Shown here: one piece after another, positions 52,025-60,772 of the stretch
Numbering within the stretch: position 1 is the stretch's first letter
Layout: every line of letters starts with the position of its first letter
Source of the DNA: Variovorax sp. N23
GTDB lineage: Bacteria > Pseudomonadota > Gammaproteobacteria > Burkholderiales > Burkholderiaceae_C
NCBI RefSeq assembly: GCF_025486315.1
Contig: NZ_JAOOPY010000007.1
Coordinates: forward strand, 62,001 to 126,000
DNA length: 64,000 bases
Direction: 5' to 3'
Translations under genes and position numbers: made by a program
Notes under the pieces: generated by a model
Seen by the model: the letters and a program-made list of their open reading frames with translations, nothing else
What the model was told of the DNA's origin: nothing
The model's database searches: none

Positions 52025-52884
52025 GGCTCGGCCCCGCCGGGTTGTCGCCGGTGCACCGCGGTCTCGAGCCGGTCGAGCAGCCGGTCGATGGCATAGCCAA
52101 TGGCACCCACCACGATCACGGCCGCCATCACCAGGTCGAGCTGGAACAGCTGTCGGCCGTAAACGATGAGGTAGCCCAGCCCTTCGCTGGAGGCCACCAG
52201 CTCGACCACCACCAGCGACAGCCAGGCCTTGGTGAAGCCCAGCCGGATGCCGGTGAAGAGCGTGGGCACGGCATGCGGCAGCACGATCTCCAACACCTGC
52301 TGGCGCCGGCTGTAACCGTAGACCTCGCCGACCTCGCGCAGCGCCACGGGCGTCTGGCGAAAGCCCTGCAACGTGTTGAGCGCCACCGGCACCAGGGCCG
52401 CCTTGGCGATGAGGATGTACTTCAGCGGCTCGCCGATGCCCACGATCAGCAGCACGAAGGGCAACCATGCCAGGACCGGGATCTGCACCAGCGCATTGAA
52501 GGTCGGCAGCACGTAGGCCTCGAAACGTCGCGACAGGCCCATGGCGGAGCCCAGCACGAGCCCCAACAGCGTGCCGACGGCGAAGCCCACGCCCACGCGC
52601 ATGAAACTGGTGCTCACGTGCAGCCACAGGTCGCCGTTGACCGCCAGGTCGCGCAGGGTTTCCCAGACGAAGAGGGGCGGCGGCAGCACCTGCGGCGAGA
52701 TCCAGCCTTGCTCGGCGCCGATGAACCACAACGCCACCAGCGCAACGGGCAGCAGCCAGGGCAGGGCGGCGTCCGCCGCTCTCGTGGCCGTTGCGGCAAA
52801 GCGTCGCCAGGGGAGCGATGCACGCGCCGGCCCGTGCTGGCCCTTGCCGTGCAATACCGCGGACAGCTCGGCTTCCGCGCTCAT
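52021..52884 (-). CDS. Ssu-type ABC permease (first)
   Basis: A 287-residue SsuC/TauC-type permease. The first helix lies in LPWLLPVALVALWFIGAEQGW, and the coupling segment EVGEVYGYSRRQQVLEIVLPHAVP meets the ATPase. The ATG at 52884 overlaps the stop of the binding-protein gene and its own stop overlaps the next permease start, so all are translationally coupled. Its N-terminal 35 residues form a charged cytoplasmic leader. Confidence 0.92.
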   Translation of the reverse strand: MSAEAELSAVLHGKGQHGPARASLPWRRFAATATRAADAALPWLLPVALVALWFIGAEQGWISPQVLPPPLFVWETLRDLAVNGDLWLHVSTSFMRVGVGFAVGTLLGLVLGSAMGLSRRFEAYVLPTFNALVQIPVLAWLPFVLLIVGIGEPLKYILIAKAALVPVALNTLQGFRQTPVALREVGEVYGYSRRQQVLEIVLPHAVPTLFTGIRLGFTKAWLSLVVVELVASSEGLGYLIVYGRQLFQLDLVMAAVIVVGAIGYAIDRLLDRLETAVHRRQPGGAEP

Positions 52885-53966
52885 CGCGAGGCGATCGACG
52901 AGCCCGCTTTCTTGGGCTGGCCCTTGGCATCGAAGGCCGTCCAGTAGTCCTCCAGACCCTGCTTCTTCAGCGCCGCCTTCAGGTAGCGCGTGTCGAACCA
53001 GTCGTCGACCGTGACCTCGCGGCGGATCAGCTTGAGCTTGAGCGCGTCGGCCACCACGGCCTTGTAGCGCGCGATGATGAAATCGTCGACCAACGGCGAG
53101 TTCCTGATGGTCAGTGGCTGCTGGTCGAACTCGGCCGCCCATGACGCGACCGGCGTGCCGCTGCGCGCCCAGACGCGGAAGAGTTCGTCGCGGTTCTTCT
53201 CGTCCGACGACCAGCGCGCGGCGCGCACGAACACGTCGACCACGCGCTGCACCTCGGCCGGATTGGCCTGCTCGAACTCGCTGCGTACCAGCAGGGAGGC
53301 CTGGCGCGTGAGGGCCGGGTCCTTGCCCTGCGTGGAATACACCACCTTGGCCAGTCCCGCATCACGCACCTTGAACCACTCGTAGCCTCCGAAGGCCGCG
53401 TCCACGCCGTTGGACACCAGCGCGGCTTGCGCGCTGCCCGCGTCCAGGTTCACGCCCTTCACGTCGCGCTCCGCCAACCCGCTTGCTGCCAGCACGTTGA
53501 TGGCGACCAGATGCCCGTTGGTGCCGCGAAAGATCGACACGTTGCGGCCCTTCAGGTCTTTGACCGACTCGATGTCGGACTTGGGAGGCGTCACCAGGTA
53601 GAGGTTATTGCGTGCGCCGCTCACCATCAGCAGCTTGGTCTTCAGCCCGTTGGAGCGTCCGACGATTTGCGGCAGGTCGCCCTGGTAGGCGAAGTCGATC
53701 TGCTTGTTCGACAGCGCCTCGTTCACCGCCGGCCCCGCGCCCTTGAAGAACAGCCACTCGACCTTGATGCCCGAAGCCTTGAATTCGTCCTCCAGCCAGT
53801 TGTTGCTGCGCGCCACGCCGCCGGGCGAGCCACCGAAGGTGACCGGGTCGCCGCCGCCGGCCGATGCGACGCCGATTCGGATGGTGTCGGGCGCGGCGTG
53901 GGCCGATGCGGCCAAGGCCAGGGCGAGCGTCGCGGCCCAGTGCACAAGACGTGTGATGCTGCTCAT
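52881..53966 (-). CDS. Ssu-type sulfonate ABC substrate-binding protein (SsuA-like)
   Basis: A 361-residue binding protein with a Sec signal (VHWAATLALALAASAHA, cleavage near 24). It shows IRIGVASAGGGDPVTFGGS, FAYQGDLPQIVGRSNG and SIFRGTNGHLVAINVLAASGL, as in aliphatic-sulfonate receptors. Ligands of this family are sulfonates, taurine, nitrate or pyrimidine precursors. Its ATG overlaps the amidohydrolase stop (ATGA), an unusual coupling of a catabolic hydrolase to an importer. It feeds the two permeases and the ATPase downstream. Confidence 0.9.
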   Translation of the reverse strand: MSSITRLVHWAATLALALAASAHAAPDTIRIGVASAGGGDPVTFGGSPGGVARSNNWLEDEFKASGIKVEWLFFKGAGPAVNEALSNKQIDFAYQGDLPQIVGRSNGLKTKLLMVSGARNNLYLVTPPKSDIESVKDLKGRNVSIFRGTNGHLVAINVLAASGLAERDVKGVNLDAGSAQAALVSNGVDAAFGGYEWFKVRDAGLAKVVYSTQGKDPALTRQASLLVRSEFEQANPAEVQRVVDVFVRAARWSSDEKNRDELFRVWARSGTPVASWAAEFDQQPLTIRNSPLVDDFIIARYKAVVADALKLKLIRREVTVDDWFDTRYLKAALKKQGLEDYWTAFDAKGQPKKAGSSIASR

Positions 53967-55480
53967 TTCGTATCCTTCAGCGCGAGCTTGCGGCCGACCT
54001 CGGTGCCTTCGAAGAAGCGTGGATTCGCCTCCGTGTAGAAGCGGTGCGGGTTGTCGAAGACGAAGGCCTTGAAGTCGGTGGCGGAGATTACGCCCTGCTG
54101 CACCAGGTCCCAGGTCTCGGCCAGCGGCTCGGTGAACTCGGGCACGTCCCAGTGGCCCACGTCGGACGACCAGATCGCGTTGATCTTCACGCCCAGCGGA
54201 TTCACCTTGTCGTTGAAGGCGGCGGCCACCGTGCGGTCGTCGGCTTCGGAGCCGAAGTAGAAGTTGTTCACCCAGCGGTCGCGGATGTCTTCGACCTTCT
54301 CGATGCCTGCCAGCGCGAAGTCATCGATCTCCGATTCGTTCGGCTCGCGGCTGTGCGGCAACGCGGAAATGCCCAGGCTGTCGCGCAGCAGCGTGGACTT
54401 GTCGAGCGTGCGGCCCTTCAGAAGGTCGTCCCCGTATTGCTCGAACAGCGAGGCGAGCAGTTCGATGTCGGCCTCCGCCGGATCGTAGTTGCGCACCGCG
54501 TGCTTGTTGCGCTTTTCAAAGCGGTCCACCAGGTGTGTGTAGACATGCGACCCCCAATCGGCGCCGCCTTCGAGCAGGCCCACACGCAGCCCGGGAAAGC
54601 GCCGGGTCACGCCGCCGAAGAACAGCGCCTTGGCGAAGGCTTGCGAGCCGTCGGCGAAGTGGCCGATGTGGTTGTTCATGTAGTTGCTGATCGACTGGCG
54701 CCCGGTCCAGCCCTGGCTGCCGTAGTGCGTGGTAACCGGCACGCCGAGTTCGACCACCTTGGCCCAGAACGGGTCGTAGTCGTGCTCGCTGTCGATGCCG
54801 TAGAAGTCGATGTAGCCGACCTGCTTGGCGATCTCGGGGTGTTCCTTGGCCGGATACTTCTCGGCGATGGCGCGGATCGGCCGGCGCACGCCGCCGGCGA
54901 TGTTGATCACCTTCAGGCCCAGCGTCTTGACTGCGAACTCGAGCTCCTCGATGCCCTCCTGCGGCGTGTGCAGCGGGATGCCCGCGACCGGGGTCAGGCG
55001 GTCGGCGTAAGGCCGGTACTGGTCGGCATGGAAGTGGTTGATCGCGCGATGCAGCGGCTGGCGGTATTCGCTGCCGGCGGCGGCTGGCGAGAGCACGTCG
55101 TTGGGAAACAGGATCGAATAGTCCGAGCCTTGCTCGCCCAGACGCTCGTGCAGCAGCGCGGGCAGCGTGTAGGTGGCCAGGTCGTAGGTGTTGCGCGTCA
55201 CGCGGGCCCACCAGGGCGCCCGCAGCGTGCGATGGAACTGGCGTTCCTCGGCACTTTGTTGGTACCAGTCCTTGCCGCCACCGTTGCGCGTGACGAATCG
55301 CCCACCCAGCGCCTTGCGCAACGCATCGACCAGCTGGTTGCCGCCGTACTGCGCCACGTAGTCCTCCAGCACCGGCGCGAAGTCGTTGACATGGACATCC
55401 GTGTCGATCACCGGATGGTCGAGGCCGGCCTTGACGGCGGCGGAGCGCGAAGCGTGCGCGCGTTTCAAACGATCGTTCAT
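53963..55480 (-). CDS. Amidohydrolase-2 family (ACMSD-like) metal-dependent hydrolase or decarboxylase
   Basis: A 505-residue cytoplasmic TIM-barrel enzyme. The N-terminal metal motif is DTDVHVN (Asp-x-His), with further His residues in THYGSQGW and SNYMNNHIGHF and a late Asp in IWSSDVGHWDVPE. This is the pattern of the amidohydrolase-2 clan, which includes decarboxylases such as ACMSD and hydrolases of lactones or amides. It is the first gene of the sulfonate-importer operon, with TAGCCT (complement of 55514-55519) and TTTGGC (complement of 55538-55543) as a plausible promoter. A role in cleaving the carbon skeleton after desulfonation is likely but inferred. Confidence 0.85.
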   Translation of the reverse strand: MNDRLKRAHASRSAAVKAGLDHPVIDTDVHVNDFAPVLEDYVAQYGGNQLVDALRKALGGRFVTRNGGGKDWYQQSAEERQFHRTLRAPWWARVTRNTYDLATYTLPALLHERLGEQGSDYSILFPNDVLSPAAAGSEYRQPLHRAINHFHADQYRPYADRLTPVAGIPLHTPQEGIEELEFAVKTLGLKVINIAGGVRRPIRAIAEKYPAKEHPEIAKQVGYIDFYGIDSEHDYDPFWAKVVELGVPVTTHYGSQGWTGRQSISNYMNNHIGHFADGSQAFAKALFFGGVTRRFPGLRVGLLEGGADWGSHVYTHLVDRFEKRNKHAVRNYDPAEADIELLASLFEQYGDDLLKGRTLDKSTLLRDSLGISALPHSREPNESEIDDFALAGIEKVEDIRDRWVNNFYFGSEADDRTVAAAFNDKVNPLGVKINAIWSSDVGHWDVPEFTEPLAETWDLVQQGVISATDFKAFVFDNPHRFYTEANPRFFEGTEVGRKLALKDTK

Positions 55481-55737
55481 CTGCGGGTTCCTCGATGGGG
55501 GAAGGAGCCGTGCAGGCTACGCGCCGGCCGTGCGCTCGCCAAAGAAGGCTTTTGGTGTTGCTTAGCCGTTGCTTGCATAAGGCGAGGCCGCGCGAGGAGG
55601 AGCGAAGAGGGCATGCCGCGCATGCAGGAAAAACAGATATCGAAGCGCGCATCCGTTGTTTGGCCCGCCGCAACGCGCGGCTAACCTGCGGCCCCGCTGC
55701 ATGTGATGCGGCCCCTTCGGCTTTCCGAGAAAAAGAC
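55481..55737. promoter_or_regulatory. Divergent promoter region with repeated GCATGC
   Basis: This gap holds the amidohydrolase promoter (TTTGGC to TAGCCT, 18-base spacer, minus strand). It also has a GCATGC-CGC-GCATGC repeat at 55611-55625, and a TTGCATAAGG stretch near 55573-55582. GCATGC and ATGCG-type repeats occur at several other operon heads in this window. No Shine-Dalgarno is obvious before the binding-protein ATG at 55738. Confidence 0.35.
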
Positions 55738-57339
55738 ATGACGACACCCTGGACTTCCACGCGGCCGATGCCGCAGCGCACGGCATCGACCGTGGTCGCC
55801 GTTCTTGCCTTCGCGGCACTGACCGTCACAGCCCAGCCGCGGCCGGGCGGCACGCTGACCTGGCTGATCAACCCCGTGCCCTCGTCGATCGTTCCGCTCA
55901 CCACCACGGCAGGCGGCAATGCCGAGATCGGCCCAAAGGTGGTCGAGGGCCTGTTGACCTACGACTACGAGCTCAAGCCCAAGCCGCTGCTCGCGACTGC
56001 CTGGTCGCAGAGCGCGGACGGCCTGCAGTACACCTTCACGCTGCGCAAAGGCGTGAAGTGGCACGACGGGAAGGACTTCACCTCCGCCGATGTCGCGTTC
56101 TCGATCCTCACGCTCAAGCAGGTGCATCCGCGCGGGCGCGGTACCTTCGCCAACGTGGTGGAGGTGAAGACGCCCGACCCTCACACGGCCGTCATCGTGC
56201 TGAGCAAGCCCTCGCCGTTCCTGCTGACGGCGCTGGCCTCCACCGAGTCGCCGATCGTGCCGAAGCACCTCTACGAGGGCACCGACATCGCGTCCAACAA
56301 GTACAACAGCGCACCGGTGGGCACCGGGCCTTTCATCTTCAAGGAGTGGGTGCAGGGCAGCCACATCATCCTGGAGCGCAATCCGAACTACTGGGACAAG
56401 CCCAAGCCCTACCTCGAGCGCGTGGTGGTGCGCTTCGTGCTCGACGCCGCGGCGCGTGCAGCCGCGCTGGAGTCGGGCGCGGCCGACTTGGCCAACGGCA
56501 CCGGTGGCATTCCGCTGTCGGACGTGGAGCGGTTCAAGAAGCTCCCCGGCATCGAGATCGACGCCCGCATCTCGCCCTACCTCGGCAGTCACCAGCAGAT
56601 CTACTTCAACCTGGACACGCCGGTGCTGCAGAAGCGCGAGGTGCGACAAGCGATTGCGCAGGCCATCGACGTGAACGCGTTCGCCAAGACGGTGTGGTAC
56701 GGCTACGGCACGCCGTCGGCTTCGCCGATCGGCAAGGGCATTGCGCGCTACCACGACGCGAGCATCCAGCCTTATCCGTACAACCCGAAGGAGGCCGAGG
56801 CGGCGCTCGATGCGGCCGGCCTCCAGCGCGGCGCCGGCGGCACGCGCCTGAAGCTGCGGCTGCTCTACAACCCCTTCCAGGATCGGCGAGCGGCGGACTT
56901 CGTGCGCCAGTCGCTGGGCCGCATCGGCATCGACGCGGCGGTCGAGAACTACGACTTCGCGACCTACGTCACCAAGGCCTACACCGAACGGGCCTTCGAC
57001 ATCACGCTGGAGAGCCTCACGAACCTGTTCGATCCCACGGTCGGTGTGCAGCGCGTGTTCTGGTCAAAGAACTTCAAGATCGGCCTGCCGTTCTCCAACG
57101 CGCCGCACTACGTGAACCCGGAGGTGGATCGCCTGCTGGAGGCCGCGGCGGTCGAGGTGGACGAGGTCAAGCGCCGCCAGCTCTTCGTCGACTTCCAGCA
57201 GATCGTGCACCGTGACATCCCGTCGATCGAGCTGGGCGCCAATCCGCAGATCACGGTGGCGGCGAAGAAGGTGCGCAACTATGCGCCGACGGGCGAGAAC
57301 ATCCGCGGGAGCTTCGCGGACCTGTACTTCCAGCCGTGA
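55738..57339 (+). CDS. Peptide-type ABC substrate-binding protein (SBP family 5), orphan
   Basis: A 533-residue family-5 binding protein with a Sec signal (TASTVVAVLAFAALTVTAQ). It has FTLRKGVKWHDGKDFTSADV, APVGTGPFIFKEWVQGSH, FDPTVGVQRVFWSKNF and NPEVDRLLEAAAVEVDE, matching the local subfamily at 22533, 25708 and 57398. It stands alone: divergent from the amidohydrolase operon and convergent with the next binding protein, with no permease adjacent. The Met at 55738 gives a proper signal peptide. Confidence 0.9.
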   Translation: MTTPWTSTRPMPQRTASTVVAVLAFAALTVTAQPRPGGTLTWLINPVPSSIVPLTTTAGGNAEIGPKVVEGLLTYDYELKPKPLLATAWSQSADGLQYTFTLRKGVKWHDGKDFTSADVAFSILTLKQVHPRGRGTFANVVEVKTPDPHTAVIVLSKPSPFLLTALASTESPIVPKHLYEGTDIASNKYNSAPVGTGPFIFKEWVQGSHIILERNPNYWDKPKPYLERVVVRFVLDAAARAAALESGAADLANGTGGIPLSDVERFKKLPGIEIDARISPYLGSHQQIYFNLDTPVLQKREVRQAIAQAIDVNAFAKTVWYGYGTPSASPIGKGIARYHDASIQPYPYNPKEAEAALDAAGLQRGAGGTRLKLRLLYNPFQDRRAADFVRQSLGRIGIDAAVENYDFATYVTKAYTERAFDITLESLTNLFDPTVGVQRVFWSKNFKIGLPFSNAPHYVNPEVDRLLEAAAVEVDEVKRRQLFVDFQQIVHRDIPSIELGANPQITVAAKKVRNYAPTGENIRGSFADLYFQP

Positions 57340-57397
57340 ACCGAGTCGTGGTTTCGTCGGGCCAGAGGCGCGGGTCGCAAGCCTCGGGCTCGTCGTG

Positions 57398-58999
57398 CTA
57401 CTTCTTCGCCTCATCCACCCACACGTCCGCCAGGTTCGACTCCACTCCATCGGCCGTCAGCGAGTGGTCGTGCACGCGCTGGTTGGCGATGGTGATGAAC
57501 ACCGGCTGGTAGAGGTTCAGGTCGGGCACGTCACGTGCCACGGTGTCCTGGAAGTCCTTGAAGAGCTTCAGCCGCTTGGCGCGGTCGTTCTCCACGGCCG
57601 CGTCTTCCAGCAGCTTGTCCACCACCGGGTTCTGGTAGTGCGTGCCGTTGGAGAAGGGCACACCCTTGATGAAGTTCTTCGACCAGTACAGCCGCTGCAC
57701 GCCCACCGTCGGGTCGAACAGGTTGCTCGCACCGTTGGTGGTGAAGGCAAAGTCGCGGTCGGTGTAGATGCGCTTGATGAAGGCGCTGGGGTCTTGCGCA
57801 CGCACGGTCACCGCGATGCCGATGCGCGCCAGCGTCGAGCGCAGGTAGTCGGCCAGCCGCGCGCCGTCGGAGCCGATCGGGTTGAAGTCGAGCGGCACGC
57901 TGAAGCGCACGCCACCGGTCTTCTTCGGATAGCCGGCTTCGTCGAGCAGCGCATTGGCTTTCTTCAGGTCGACGGCGTAGGGAGAGGGCGCCGGGTCGTG
58001 GAAGGACTTCAGGCCGGGCGCGATCGGCGAATAGCTGACTTGACCGTAGCCGTAGTTCACCACCTTCACGATCACGTTGCGGTCCACCGCGTGGGCCACG
58101 GCCTGGCGCACCTTCTCGTTCTTGAAGTACTCGTTGTCGAGGTTGAACTCCAGCCGCGTCACGTTCGACGAGTAGCTGTTGCCCTTGGTCTCGAAGCGCA
58201 GCGCGGGCACCTTCTTCAGGCGCTCCAGGTCGGCCAGTGGTACGGGCGTGCGGTAGCCCAGGTCGACGGTGCCGGTCTCGAAGGCCACGGCGGCGGCCGC
58301 CGGGTCGGTCACGAAGCGCACGATCAACTGGTCGACGAAGGGCTTGGGCTTGTCCCAGTAGTCCGTGTTGCGTTCGTACACGATGTGGCTGCCGCGCACC
58401 CATTCCTTGAACTTGAACGGGCCGGTGCCGATGGGCGCGTTGTTGTTCGGGTTGTTGCCGGGGTCGGTGCCTTCGTAGATGTGCCGGGGCACGATGGGCG
58501 TCTCGGTCGCGACCAGCGCGCGGATCAGGTACGGCGCGGGCTTGGACAGCCGCAGGACGGCGGTGTACTTGTCGGGCGTGTCGATGGCGGTGAGGTTGGC
58601 GAAGGTGTTGCGCCCGCGCGGGTGGATCTTCTTGAGCAGCTCGATGGAATACGCCACGTCGGCCGAGGTGAAGTCCTTGCCATCGTGCCACTTCACGCCC
58701 TGGCGCAGCGTGAAGGTGTAGGTCAGGCCGTCGGGGCTGATCGTCCACTGGGTGGCCAGCTGCGGCTGCGGGTTGACGTCGTAGTCGTACTTCAGCAGGC
58801 CTTCGGTGACCTTGGCGCTCACACTCAGGATGGGCGTGGCGACGTTGCCGATGGTGACGAGCGCGGTCGGCTCGCTGGTTGTCAGCAGTGTGAGCGTGCC
58901 GCTGTGGTTGGGGGGGGCTGCGTGGGCGGCGAGGCCCACGGCGAGCAGTGCGGCGAGGAGGGCGCTGCGAAGCGGGAAGGAACGTGTCGAGAAAAACAT
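57398..58999 (-). CDS. Peptide-type ABC substrate-binding protein (SBP family 5), last gene of the hyu operon
   Basis: A 533-residue family-5 binding protein with a Sec signal (FPLRSALLAALLAVGLAAHAA). It has FTLRQGVKWHDGKDFTSADV, APIGTGPFKFKEWVRGSH and FDPTVGVQRLYWSKNF. It starts 36 bases after the second hydantoinase-B gene, so its ligand is probably a substrate of the hydantoinase/oxoprolinase. It is convergent with the orphan paralogue at 55738-57339, with 58 bases between the stops and no strong hairpin there. Confidence 0.9.
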   Translation of the reverse strand: MFFSTRSFPLRSALLAALLAVGLAAHAAPPNHSGTLTLLTTSEPTALVTIGNVATPILSVSAKVTEGLLKYDYDVNPQPQLATQWTISPDGLTYTFTLRQGVKWHDGKDFTSADVAYSIELLKKIHPRGRNTFANLTAIDTPDKYTAVLRLSKPAPYLIRALVATETPIVPRHIYEGTDPGNNPNNNAPIGTGPFKFKEWVRGSHIVYERNTDYWDKPKPFVDQLIVRFVTDPAAAAVAFETGTVDLGYRTPVPLADLERLKKVPALRFETKGNSYSSNVTRLEFNLDNEYFKNEKVRQAVAHAVDRNVIVKVVNYGYGQVSYSPIAPGLKSFHDPAPSPYAVDLKKANALLDEAGYPKKTGGVRFSVPLDFNPIGSDGARLADYLRSTLARIGIAVTVRAQDPSAFIKRIYTDRDFAFTTNGASNLFDPTVGVQRLYWSKNFIKGVPFSNGTHYQNPVVDKLLEDAAVENDRAKRLKLFKDFQDTVARDVPDLNLYQPVFITIANQRVHDHSLTADGVESNLADVWVDEAKK

Positions 59000-59035
59000 G
59001 GTGTGAAAAACAGGGTCGGAAAAAAAAGAAAAAAG

Positions 59036-60772
59036 TCAGGCGCCGACAGGTTCGGCCGGTGCGGCATCGGCCTGCGCCGTGGCGGCTTGCGGCGACACCA
59101 GCCCTTCGCGCAGGTCGCGCGCCACCAGCGCCGGGTCGCGCTTGGACGGGTCGCCCAGGCCACCGCCACCGGGCGTCTCGACGATCAGGCGATCGCCCGC
59201 CGGCACGATCTGCCGGCCCTTGGCGCGCAGCGTGGCGCCCGAGGCGAGCCGCAGCGCACCCGACGCGCCATGGCCACCGCCGAGCGCGCCGCGCGCGGGG
59301 TTGGCGACGCGGTCGAAGGCCGCGGCGATCAGGAAGGCGGCGTCCGGCTGCGCATGCCGAACCTCGATCACCTGGCCCAGGCCGCCGCGCGCGGCGCCGG
59401 TGCCACCGGAGTCGGCGCGAAACTCCTTGCGCTCGAAAACGACCGGGGCCTGGGTCTCCAGGATCTCGAGCGACACGTTGCGCACGCCGCTAGGGAATGC
59501 GGTCACCGACAGCCCGTCCTTGCCGGGCCGCGCGCCGGTGCCGCCGGTGGAGAAGCTGATGACGTTGAAGCGTGGGCCGCGGCGCACCGCCTCGGCGTCG
59601 GCCTGGCTCGTGCCCGCAAGCACCTCGCCGCCGACCAGTTGCAGGTTCCACAGCGACGAGGCGCCCTCGGCCGGCACGCGGCCGGGCCGGGCCTGGCGCA
59701 GCGCGCCGAACACCGCGTCGGGCAGCAGCTGGCCGACCACATGGCGCGCCGTCACCGCGGCCGGATGCAGCGCGTTCAGGATGCAACCCGCGGGCGCCTC
59801 CACGCGGATGGGTGCGAGCGAGCCTGCGTTGTTCGGCACGTCGGGCCCGATCAGGCAGCGGATGCCGAAGGAGGTGTAGGCATCGGTGTAGGCCTTGGGC
59901 ACGTTGATGCCGCGCGCCACGCTGCCGGAGGTGCCGGCATAGTCGACCGTGATGCCGTCGTCGGCGATGGTCACCGACACCTGCAGCGTGATCGGCGCGT
60001 CGTAGCCGTCGGCCACCAGGGTGTGGTGCCATGTGCCGCGCGGCCAGTCGCGCAGCGCCTCGCGCATGGCCTGGGCCGAGCGTGCGATGACGAAGTCGCC
60101 CAGCGCCTCGAGGTCGTCGAAGCTGAACTCGCGCAGCAGCGTGCGCAACCGCCGGCCGCCCACCTCGTTGCAGGCCACCAGCGCGTACAGGTCGCCCTCG
60201 ACCTGCTCGGGGTCGCGCACGTTGGCGCGGATGATGGCGCGCACGGCTGGGTCCACCGTGCCCTGGCGCACGAAGCGCAGGATGGGCAGGAACAGGCCCT
60301 CGTGGTAGATCTCCAGTCCGTCGGGGCTGGAGCCGATGCCGCCGATGTCCACCACGTGCAGCGTGGAGGCGAACAGCGCCACGGGTTTCTTCGCTTCGCC
60401 TTCGCCATGGAAGATGGGCGTGACCATCGTCATGTCGAACAGGTGGCCGGTGCCCTTCCACGGGTCGTTGGTGAGGAACACGTCGCCGTCTTCCATCGTG
60501 TCGATGGGAAAGCGCTGCAGAAAGTGCTTGACCGATTCGGCCATCGAGTTGACGTGGCCGGGCGTGCCGGTCACGGCCTGCGCGATCATCTGGCCATCGG
60601 GCAGGAACACCCCCGCCGACAGGTCGCCGGCCTCGCGCGTGGAGGTGCCGAAGGCGGTGTGGATCAGCACCTGCGCCTGCTCCTCGACGACGGAGAGCAG
60701 CCGGTTCCAGGCGAGCTGGTTGCGGATGAGCTGGCGGCTGGCCAGCGCCTTTGGGGTAGGGGTGGTGCTCAT
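59036..60772 (-). CDS. hyuB: Hydantoinase B / oxoprolinase subunit (tandem copy 2)
   Basis: A 578-residue HyuB-type subunit. Landmarks are SVVEEQAQVLIHTAFGTSTREAGDL, TGTPGHVNSM, FLTNDPWKGTGHLFDMTM, RGINVPKAYTDAYTSFGIRC and the glycine-rich VETPGGGGLGDPSKRDP end. With HyuA it forms ATP-dependent ring-opening enzymes of the hydantoinase, 5-oxoprolinase and acetophenone carboxylase family. It overlaps the preceding hyuB by ATGA and shares nearly all of these motifs with it, so the two arose by duplication. Heteromer formation or two substrates are both possible. Confidence 0.9.
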   Translation of the reverse strand: MSTTPTPKALASRQLIRNQLAWNRLLSVVEEQAQVLIHTAFGTSTREAGDLSAGVFLPDGQMIAQAVTGTPGHVNSMAESVKHFLQRFPIDTMEDGDVFLTNDPWKGTGHLFDMTMVTPIFHGEGEAKKPVALFASTLHVVDIGGIGSSPDGLEIYHEGLFLPILRFVRQGTVDPAVRAIIRANVRDPEQVEGDLYALVACNEVGGRRLRTLLREFSFDDLEALGDFVIARSAQAMREALRDWPRGTWHHTLVADGYDAPITLQVSVTIADDGITVDYAGTSGSVARGINVPKAYTDAYTSFGIRCLIGPDVPNNAGSLAPIRVEAPAGCILNALHPAAVTARHVVGQLLPDAVFGALRQARPGRVPAEGASSLWNLQLVGGEVLAGTSQADAEAVRRGPRFNVISFSTGGTGARPGKDGLSVTAFPSGVRNVSLEILETQAPVVFERKEFRADSGGTGAARGGLGQVIEVRHAQPDAAFLIAAAFDRVANPARGALGGGHGASGALRLASGATLRAKGRQIVPAGDRLIVETPGGGGLGDPSKRDPALVARDLREGLVSPQAATAQADAAPAEPVGA

